Positions 6,551 through 11,240 of a DNA stretch of 11,240 bases are shown here, piece by piece. The DNA lies in NCBI GenBank assembly GCA_964387865.1, contig CAYLXC010000027.1, positions 1 through 11,240 on the forward strand, read 5' to 3'. How positions within the stretch are numbered: position 1 is the stretch's first letter; each line of letters starts with the position of its first letter. The DNA comes from CAYLXC01 sp964387865. GTDB taxonomy: Bacteria > Patescibacteriota > Microgenomatia > Daviesbacterales > UBA10151. A program made the translations under genes and the position numbers. Under the pieces are notes generated by a model. That model searched no databases. It had not been told where the DNA came from and saw only the letters and a program-made list of their open reading frames with translations.

Positions 6551-6982
6551 TTATGGATTGAATCCTGGAAATACATTCCCAATATTTGGATTCGGAACTC
6601 TTCCTTTTACTTCTTTGTACCATCTTTCAACTATCCAGAAAGCAACATCAACATCTACATTGCTCACTAAATCTAGTGAAGTAGATTCTGATTCAGTTAT
6701 CGGCAATGGACACTCTCTTCTGAGAATTCTCAGGGTTCCAAAACCAACCAAGGCTCGGAAAGAGTTGTGCTGGTCAAGCGCAAGATCAAATAGGGGGTCG
6801 GGTCTGCTCCTTGCCTCTGAAGCATCTATTCCTTTACGTTCTTTCACATATGCATCAGCCAATTCTGCAGCTTCTGATAGTATCTTCACGTTATAACTCT
6901 GAAAGAAATCCGGCTGCATGCCTTCGTTGTAAATAATTCTTTTTGCTGAAACTTCAAGTTCAAAACCGCGATCAATGCTCAT
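6551..6982 (-). CDS. Hypothetical protein, 143 residues
   Basis: I do not recognise this family. The product is soluble, acidic and without signal peptide or membrane helix. It has a likely helical segment KILSEAAELADAYVKERKG (33-51), a central ALVGFGTLRILRRE stretch, and DVDVAFWIVERWYKEVKGR near the end, finishing in an Asn/Pro/Gly-rich tail. The ATG at 6982 is supported by a TTGCCT-N17-TATAAT promoter ending 8 nt upstream. It is separated by 46 bp from the transglutaminase gene, which may have its own promoter. A plus-strand frame over the same DNA is a shadow. The call as a real gene rests on the promoter and the full use of the interval, without homology. Confidence 0.6.
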   Translation of the reverse strand: MSIDRGFELEVSAKRIIYNEGMQPDFFQSYNVKILSEAAELADAYVKERKGIDASEARSRPDPLFDLALDQHNSFRALVGFGTLRILRRECPLPITESESTSLDLVSNVDVDVAFWIVERWYKEVKGRVPNPNIGNVFPGFNP

Positions 6983-6990
6983 ATCCTATA

Positions 6991-7019
6991 ATTATATCAC
7001 GAACTTCCAGGAAAGGCAA
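6991..7019 (-). promoter_or_regulatory. Promoter of the 143-residue hypothetical gene
   Basis: TTGCCT (7019-7014), a 17-nt spacer and a perfect TATAAT (6996-6991). The ATG begins 8 nt after the -10 box, so the mRNA would be leaderless or nearly so. The protease cassette promoter starts 35 nt away in the opposite direction. Confidence 0.7.
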
Positions 7020-7025
7020 TCTCTG

Positions 7026-7048
7026 TGCCTCAACCTTCCAGGTTGCAG
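7026..7048. repeat. Palindromic direct repeat, left copy, before the protease cassette
   Basis: The core CAACCT-TCC-AGGTTG (7031-7045) is a 6-bp-stem palindrome. The 23-bp unit, including 5 flanking bases on the left and 3 on the right, recurs at 7701-7723 in the same orientation with two pyrimidine substitutions. Confidence 0.8.
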
Positions 7049-7054
7049 CTCAAT

Positions 7055-7083
7055 TTGCATTCTTGTACTTTTGGTGATATAAG
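7055..7083 (+). promoter_or_regulatory. Promoter of the DUF5678-like/aspartic protease cassette
   Basis: TTGCAT (7055-7060), a 17-nt spacer and TATAAG (7078-7083). AAGGA (7081-7085) overlaps the -10 box and lies 7 nt before the ATG at 7093. If transcription starts at about 7090, it could not serve as a ribosome-binding site. Confidence 0.55.
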
Positions 7084-7092
7084 GATTTGTGT

Positions 7093-7308
7093 ATGCCAAA
7101 GTTTTCTTTTACAAAATTACAAAAAAAATATGGTGGTATGTACGTATTAATGGATAAACCTAACGGAAAAGTTATTGCATCTTCACGCAGTCTTAAGGAA
7201 GCATTTAAGGAAGCAGAAAAAAAGGGCTATGATCTTCCTGCTGTACAATATGTTGAACCCTATGGGAAAATAGCAATCTATGAAGTTAAAATATCCTTAC
7301 GGCCTTAA
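7093..7308 (+). CDS. Small DUF5678-like protein
   Basis: A 71-residue protein of unknown function, starting MPKFSFTKLQKKYGGMYVLM. The layout resembles DUF5678: a short helix ending in KKYGGMYVLMD, a strand turn GKVIASS, a helix SLKEAFKEAEKKGYD and a terminal strand KIAIYEVKI. That assignment is by pattern only and moderate. I chose ATG 7093 over an in-frame TTG at 7087 because AAGGA is correctly spaced for the former. The last 29 nt overlap the start of the aspartic protease gene in another frame, which implies translational coupling and a joint function. Similar small proteins are known to sit beside retropepsin-like genes in prokaryotes, but I could not check this. Confidence 0.72.
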   Translation: MPKFSFTKLQKKYGGMYVLMDKPNGKVIASSRSLKEAFKEAEKKGYDLPAVQYVEPYGKIAIYEVKISLRP

Positions 7309-7687
7309 ATATTCTTCAGATATTGGCAACGTACTTACAATAAGAATATTTCTAAATATAGAGTCTCCAAAGGGACCGGAGCCATTTTCATTCCTTTTTG
7401 ATACAGGAGCTGATGTGACATCACTTCCAGCTTATGTTGCAGAAAAACTGGGTATAGAATTAAAAAAGTGTCCCAAAGATGAAATGACCGGCTATGAAGG
7501 CACAACAGTTTTAGTTTACAGATCAAAAATCAAACTTCATTTTAATAAACAGATTATTCAAATTCCTTGTGTCTTCCATCCGAATGAAGATGTCCCTATC
7601 CTATTGGGCAGAGCAGGCATTCTTGATAAATTCACAATTACTCTAGATGGTAAAAAGAAAATTGCAGTATTTGAACAGATAAATTAG
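7280..7687 (+). CDS. Retropepsin-like aspartic protease (clan AA), single domain
   Basis: The 135-residue product has the retropepsin half-molecule pattern. The active-site loop FLFDTGADVTSLP (38-50, catalytic D41) is followed by VAEKLGIEL. The late hydrophobic-hydrophobic-Gly motif PILLGRAGILDKFTITLD (106-123) is typical of retropepsin folds. As a single-domain enzyme it would work as a homodimer, each subunit giving one Asp. No signal peptide or membrane helix is present, so it is cytosolic; the substrate is unknown. The ATG lies inside the 3' end of the upstream small gene (29-nt overlap) without its own clear ribosome-binding site. It ends 117 nt before the convergent uvrA stop. Confidence 0.85.
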   Translation: MKLKYPYGLKYSSDIGNVLTIRIFLNIESPKGPEPFSFLFDTGADVTSLPAYVAEKLGIELKKCPKDEMTGYEGTTVLVYRSKIKLHFNKQIIQIPCVFHPNEDVPILLGRAGILDKFTITLDGKKKIAVFEQIN

Positions 7688-7700
7688 AAATAAATATTCA

Positions 7701-7723
7701 TGCTTCAACCTTCCAGGTTGTAG
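7701..7723. repeat. Palindromic direct repeat, right copy, after the protease cassette
   Basis: The core CAACCTTCCAGGTTG (7706-7720) is identical to the left copy, and 21 of 23 bases of the longer unit match. The 6-bp stem could also act as a weak bidirectional terminator between the convergent genes, though no strong T-run follows. Confidence 0.8.
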
Positions 7724-7724
7724 T

Positions 7725-7803
7725 GTATTTTCTATTTTCTATTCGAATGCACAAACCCGGTTTGGTAATTCGGGTTTGGTAATTCGAATCTTGGAATTAC
7801 GGA
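7725..7803. repeat. Intergenic heptamer/palindrome repeat cluster between protease and uvrA
   Basis: Three heptamers GTATTTT, CTATTTT, CTATTCG (7725-7745) lead into a long imperfect hairpin. ATTCGAATGCACAAACCC (7741-7758) pairs with GGGTTTGGTAATTCGAAT (7772-7789), 15 of 18 matching. Inside it the 14-mer GGTTTGGTAATTCG (two heptamers) is repeated in tandem (7759-7786), and degenerate heptamers run up to the uvrA stop. No coding potential is seen. Confidence 0.75.
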
Positions 7804-10710
7804 TTATAATATTTTTGCCAAATATTGGCCTGTGTAGGAATTTTTAATTTTTGATAAATCATTTGGAGTGCCTTCTGCTACTACTTTTCCTCCTAAATCC
7901 CCTCCTTCCGGGCCTAAGTCTATTACCCAATCCACATTTTTTATAACATCCAAATTGTGCTCAATTATTATGACTGTATTTCCAAAGTTAACCAGCTTTC
8001 TCAAAATGTTTAACAACCTTTCTATATCCGCAAAATGCAAGCCTGTTGTCGGCTCATCCAAAATATATAACGTGTGCCCGGTTGGCCTTTTGGAAAGCTC
8101 TGAAGAAAGTTTTATTCTTTGGGCCTCGCCTCCGGAAAGGGTTGGTGCTGGCTGACCGAGTCTTATGTATGACAATCCCACATCATTTAAAACCTGGAGC
8201 TTATTTTTCAAATTTGGAATATTTTCAAAAAATTTCAAAGCCTCCTCAACTGTCATGTCCAAAACATCAGCTATATTTTTATCTTTAAAATGGATCTCCA
8301 AAGCCTCCCTGTTGTATCTTTTTCCATTACATGCCTCACAAGTTACATAAACATCCGGCAAAAACTGCATTTCAATCTTAAGCTGCCCTTCCCCCTCGCA
8401 AACCTCACACCTTCCCCCCTTTACATTAAAGGAAAATCTACCGGGTCCATATCCCCTAATTCTTGCTTCAGGTGACTGAGAAAACAGATCTCTTATAAAA
8501 GTAAAAGCTCCAGTATAAGTTGCAGGGTTTGAACGGGGAGTTCTTCCAATAGGCGATTGATCAACCAAAACTACTTTGTCAACGTATTCAAGTCCCTCTA
8601 AATCTTTAAATATCCCGGGTCTCTCCTTTGACTTATAAATTTCTTGCGCCAGGGCCTTATATAGGATATCGTGGATTAAAGTAGATTTACCTGACCCTGA
8701 AACGCCTGTAATTGCTATAAATTGTCCTAATGGAAAATTAACGGTAATATTTTTCAAATTATGTTCAGCTGCACCTTTAAGTTTAAGCACATTGTCATTA
8801 TTTATGGATCCCCGATCAGGTCTGGGATGACCGTGAACGATCACTTTCTTCTTTCCAGAAAGATATTGACCTGTCAGAGAGCTTGCGCTTTTCTTAATCT
8901 GTTCAGGAGTGCCCATATTGATAATTTGCCCTCCATGTTCCCCTGCCCCTGGTCCAATTTCAACCATTAAATCCGCATTTTCCATCATCTCCGCATCATG
9001 CTCATTAACAATTACAGTATTCCCCAAATCTCTTAATTTCTTTAGAGTGTCGATTAATCTGGAATTATCCCGCTGGTGTAAACCAATAGATGGCTCATCC
9101 AAAACGTACAGCACTCCAGATAGACCTGAACCAATTTGTGATGCCAATCTAATTCTTTGGGATTCTCCACCAGCTAAACTTTGAGAAGCCCTGTCCAAAG
9201 TCAAATAATCCAATCCAACATCAATTAGAAATTGAAGTCTTGAATGAATCTCTTTTAAAATAGGCTTTGCAATTTGCTGCTCGCGCTCTGTCAAAACTTT
9301 TCCCATATCCGCAAACCAGCCTAATCCCTCCTTGATGGACATGATAGTTACTTCCGAAATATTTAAATTATCAATTGTAACTGATAATGCCTCATCTTTA
9401 AGACGCGCTCCCTTGCACTTTGAACAAATTTCTTTGTACATATACTTTTCAATTTCTGCCCTGACATAGTCAGATTCGGATTCCTGGTATCTTTGTTTCA
9501 AATATGGCACCAGCCCCTGGAAGGAGGAATAAAAGTGGGTCCACCTGCCCAGTCTGTTTCTTCCCTCAACCCTGAATTGTTCATCTGACGCACCATTTAA
9601 AAGCACATTTTTAGCTCTTTCGGACAATTCACCAAGCCTTGTATTTAAACTAAAATTATATTCATCACCAACTGATTCAATAAGGCGCGAAAACCATGTT
9701 TCATGGGTTGCCAGCTTTTGCCAGGGTAAAATTCCACCCTCTGCAATAGATAAAATGGGATTTAGAACTATTTCCGGATCAATTTCCAAAATAGAACCTA
9801 ATCCTCCGCATTTTGGACATGCCCCGTGAGGGGAATTAAAAGAGAAAAGCCTTGGCTCAATTTCGGATAAGGCAATATTATCAACAGGGCATGCAAATCT
9901 TTCAGAATATAAATGGTCAACCATTTTTTTGGGATTTTGCGGAAATTCCAAAGAAGCATCTAAAACATCAGAAACAATCACTGACCCTTCACCGAGCTTA
10001 AGGGCAGTTTCAATGGACTGGGATAACCTGGAAATTATATTATCCTGACTTTTTCCGTCTAAAACCAGTCTATCAACAACAGTATCAATGGTATGTTTAT
10101 TAGTCTTAATAAGTACCAAGTCCTCACTCAAATCCCTAATTTGCCCATCAACTCTAACCTTAGAAAATCCCTTCTTTCTTAAATCTTCAAAAAGGCCAGA
10201 ATATTCCCCCTTTCTATCCTTAACAACAGGAGCCAAAACCATGACTCTTCGCCCCTTTTTACTTTTTACTTGTAACTTGTTACTTGTTACTTGTTCTACT
10301 ATTTGCTCCACCGACATCCTGGAAATCTCCCTTCCGCAAACAGGACAATGAGGATGGCCAACACGGGCAAATAAAAGTCTTAAATAATCATAAATTTCAG
10401 TTGTAGTTCCAACAGTGGACCTTGGATTATGAGATACTCCTTTCTGGTCAATTGAAATAGCAGGAGAAAGCCCTTCAATATAATCCACATCCGGCTTATC
10501 CATAACCCCCAAAAACTGCCTGGCATAAGCAGAAAGGGATTCAACATAACGGCGTTGCCCCTCAGCATAAAGCGTATCAAAAGCTAAAGATGATTTTCCA
10601 GATCCTGAAATTCCTGTAAAAACAATAAGCTTATTTTTGGGAAGCTCCAAATCCACATTCTTGAGATTATGCTCCCTGGCTCCTTTAATTGTTATCTTAT
10701 CTATCGCCAT
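7804..10710 (-). CDS. uvrA: Excinuclease ABC subunit A (UvrA), complete
   Basis: UvrA is the DNA damage sensor of nucleotide excision repair: a dimeric ABC-type ATPase that loads UvrB. All landmarks are visible over 968 residues. The first Walker A is GISGSGKSS (33-41), followed by QRRYVESLSAYARQFLG. The first zinc-site region has CPVCG (122-126), and later ACPVDN and ACPKCGGLG. Then come CSKCKG, the signature LAGGESQRIRLASQIG with Walker B VLYVLDEPSIGLHQ, and the second Walker A GVSGSGKSTL. The second zinc module CEVCEGEG...CEACNGKRYN precedes the signature LSGGEAQRIKLSSEL with YILDEPTTGLH. Length and order are normal. Residues 139-152 are encoded by heptamer repeats and make the loop before MVLAPVVKDRKGEY about 6-7 residues longer than in E. 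coli UvrA. A REP-like hairpin lies in its 5' leader. Confidence 0.98.
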   Translation of the reverse strand: MAIDKITIKGAREHNLKNVDLELPKNKLIVFTGISGSGKSSLAFDTLYAEGQRRYVESLSAYARQFLGVMDKPDVDYIEGLSPAISIDQKGVSHNPRSTVGTTTEIYDYLRLLFARVGHPHCPVCGREISRMSVEQIVEQVTSNKLQVKSKKGRRVMVLAPVVKDRKGEYSGLFEDLRKKGFSKVRVDGQIRDLSEDLVLIKTNKHTIDTVVDRLVLDGKSQDNIISRLSQSIETALKLGEGSVIVSDVLDASLEFPQNPKKMVDHLYSERFACPVDNIALSEIEPRLFSFNSPHGACPKCGGLGSILEIDPEIVLNPILSIAEGGILPWQKLATHETWFSRLIESVGDEYNFSLNTRLGELSERAKNVLLNGASDEQFRVEGRNRLGRWTHFYSSFQGLVPYLKQRYQESESDYVRAEIEKYMYKEICSKCKGARLKDEALSVTIDNLNISEVTIMSIKEGLGWFADMGKVLTEREQQIAKPILKEIHSRLQFLIDVGLDYLTLDRASQSLAGGESQRIRLASQIGSGLSGVLYVLDEPSIGLHQRDNSRLIDTLKKLRDLGNTVIVNEHDAEMMENADLMVEIGPGAGEHGGQIINMGTPEQIKKSASSLTGQYLSGKKKVIVHGHPRPDRGSINNDNVLKLKGAAEHNLKNITVNFPLGQFIAITGVSGSGKSTLIHDILYKALAQEIYKSKERPGIFKDLEGLEYVDKVVLVDQSPIGRTPRSNPATYTGAFTFIRDLFSQSPEARIRGYGPGRFSFNVKGGRCEVCEGEGQLKIEMQFLPDVYVTCEACNGKRYNREALEIHFKDKNIADVLDMTVEEALKFFENIPNLKNKLQVLNDVGLSYIRLGQPAPTLSGGEAQRIKLSSELSKRPTGHTLYILDEPTTGLHFADIERLLNILRKLVNFGNTVIIIEHNLDVIKNVDWVIDLGPEGGDLGGKVVAEGTPNDLSKIKNSYTGQYLAKIL
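10255..10296. repeat. Heptamer tandem repeat inside uvrA
   Basis: Six consecutive 7-bp units on the plus strand: CTTTTTA, CTTTTTA, CTTGTAA, CTTGTTA, CTTGTTA, CTTGTTC. They encode EQVTSNKLQVKSKK (139-152), between the first zinc-site region and the conserved MVLAPVV segment. Confidence 0.85.
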
Positions 10711-10719
10711 AATAGTTTA

Positions 10720-10739
10720 CCCTGAGCGTTAGCGAAGGG
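10720..10739. repeat. REP-like hairpin in the uvrA leader
   Basis: CCCT-GA-GC-GTTA-GC-GA-AGGG folds into a hairpin with 4 outer and 2 inner base pairs, a tandem G-A/G-A mismatch and a GTTA (GNNA-type) loop. This layout is typical of REP-type palindromes mobilised by RAYT enzymes. It lies 10-29 nt upstream of the uvrA ATG, so it would be at the 5' end of the uvrA mRNA. Confidence 0.75.
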
Positions 10740-10769
10740 CCATAGTTTTCCCGAAGAAATAAACACCAT

Positions 10770-10798
10770 ATTCTAACCCATTTTGCAGGATTTTTAAA
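10770..10798 (-). promoter_or_regulatory. Probable uvrA promoter
   Basis: TTTAAA (10798-10793), a 17-nt spacer and TAGAAT (10775-10770, 5 of 6 matches to consensus). It predicts a leader of about 50 nt that contains the REP-like hairpin. Its -35 region overlaps that of the divergent hypothetical gene. No SOS-box-like palindrome is obvious here. Confidence 0.45.
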
Positions 10799-10808
10799 GT
10801 ATGCAAGA

Positions 10809-10817
10809 TGGTATAAT
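10809..10817 (+). promoter_or_regulatory. Extended -10 promoter of the plus-strand hypothetical gene
   Basis: TGGTATAAT is a perfect extended -10, identical to the one before secG. The ATG begins 7 nt after it, so the transcript is probably leaderless. No good -35 box is present. Confidence 0.6.
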
Positions 10818-10824
10818 TTCATAT

Positions 10825-11240
10825 ATGGAAACAAATGAACCCTCATGGAGTAAGCATACGGGGACTGAACTCATTTCACAGAATGTACGTGCGTTGGAGA
10901 CTTACATACAGGATAGGTATTCAAGACCGGGCAGAAAGCTAATCGATCAGAAAGAGGCAAGAGAGGACGCCTTAGCCTATGCCTTATCACAATTCACTTC
11001 AGCCCAATTAACTTACCATCGGGCACAAGATTCGGAGGAGCGTCTTCAATCCGCCCATGATGCCGAAAATTTACAGACTGCCATCCAAAATACTGCAGCA
11101 GGAGACTGGTCAACGTTGAACCTTTATATGCTCGCAAGCGCACGCCAAAGCAGGGAGGCGGCAGCTAAGCTTGCAAACAGTGGAATTGCTTCACACGACG
11201 AAGAAATTGATGAATCAAGAGGCGAGGCACTTGTGAGGCT
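10825..11240 (+). CDS. Hypothetical protein, 5' part (runs off the right edge)
   Basis: The open frame from ATG 10825 has 138 codons without a stop to the window edge. I do not recognise the family. The product starts METNEPSWSKHTGTELISQN. It is almost entirely polar and Ala/Glu/Gln-rich, with likely long amphipathic helices (for example DQKEAREDALAYALSQF and YMLASARQSREAAAKLA), and has no signal peptide, membrane helix or Cys in the visible part. GC content is near 47% in the stretch I counted (11041-11100), clearly above the roughly 35-37% of the neighbouring uvrA gene, so its origin or codon use differs. The start is supported by a perfect extended -10 box 7 nt upstream. Confidence 0.65.
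   Translation, partial: METNEPSWSKHTGTELISQNVRALETYIQDRYSRPGRKLIDQKEAREDALAYALSQFTSAQLTYHRAQDSEERLQSAHDAENLQTAIQNTAAGDWSTLNLYMLASARQSREAAAKLANSGIASHDEEIDESRGEALVR

Noticed and set aside
6558..6896. A 112-codon plus-strand open frame opposite the 143-residue hypothetical gene.
   Set aside because: No promoter or ribosome-binding site, while the minus-strand frame has a good promoter and fills the interval.
7868..9184. Several plus-strand open frames of 60-95 codons.
   Set aside because: All lie antisense within uvrA, whose protein sequence is fully conserved there.
10255..10296. Tandem repeats considered as a CRISPR array.
   Set aside because: Units are 7 bp without spacers and lie within a coding frame; no cas genes are present.
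1..11240. tRNA or rRNA genes.
   Set aside because: No cloverleaf with a T-loop GTTCRA motif and matching arms, and no rRNA segment, was seen on either strand.

Overview
The window looks like a piece of a small, AT-rich genome of the Patescibacteria/CPR type, most likely Microgenomates-like. This is inferred, not proven. The evidence is a short UvrC without its C-terminal helix-hairpin-helix part, a membrane-anchored (not lipidated) peptide-binding protein, many start codons placed 6-10 nt after a TATAAT-like box (leaderless style), and many short palindromic and heptanucleotide repeats. Genes end in TGA, TAA and TAG in the usual way, so the standard bacterial code applies. A run of 100 N at 1179-1278 is a scaffold gap of conventional size.

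Layout, left to right. Almost everything is on the minus strand, so it is transcribed right to left. At the left edge is the 5' part of riboflavin synthase (ribE, 429 down to the edge), preceded by a complete FMN riboswitch and its promoter (about 443-663). Next is a broken REP-associated tyrosine transposase (709-1092) with palindromic repeats on both sides, then a peptide/nickel-type ABC substrate-binding protein running into the gap (1279-2604). Then come secG (2620-2835), a YvlD/phage-holin-4 family membrane protein (2868-3269), uvrC (3266-4573) and an exported transglutaminase-like protein (4591-6504). The last three form a tight cluster (17-nt gap, then a 4-nt ATGA overlap). A hypothetical gene (6551-6982) follows.

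The only plus-strand island in the middle is a two-gene cassette (7093-7687): a small DUF5678-like protein and a retropepsin-like aspartic protease overlapping by 29 nt, bracketed by two nearly identical palindromic direct repeats. uvrA (7804-10710, minus) is complete. Divergent from it, a plus-strand hypothetical gene (10825 to the edge) has visibly higher GC.

Functional themes are nucleotide excision repair (uvrA and uvrC, uvrB not present), protein secretion and envelope (secG, YvlD-like, anchored binding protein, surface transglutaminase) and FMN-controlled riboflavin synthesis.

The most unusual feature is the repeat ecology. Imperfect tandem heptamers occur inside uvrA, uvrC and the transglutaminase gene, and again between genes at 7725-7803. 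A perfect 13-bp-arm palindrome is embedded in frame in uvrC. REP-like hairpins sit upstream of uvrA, beside the transposase and around the protease cassette. Because 7 is not a multiple of 3, three heptamers add exactly seven codons, and the insertions lie in regions that should tolerate change.
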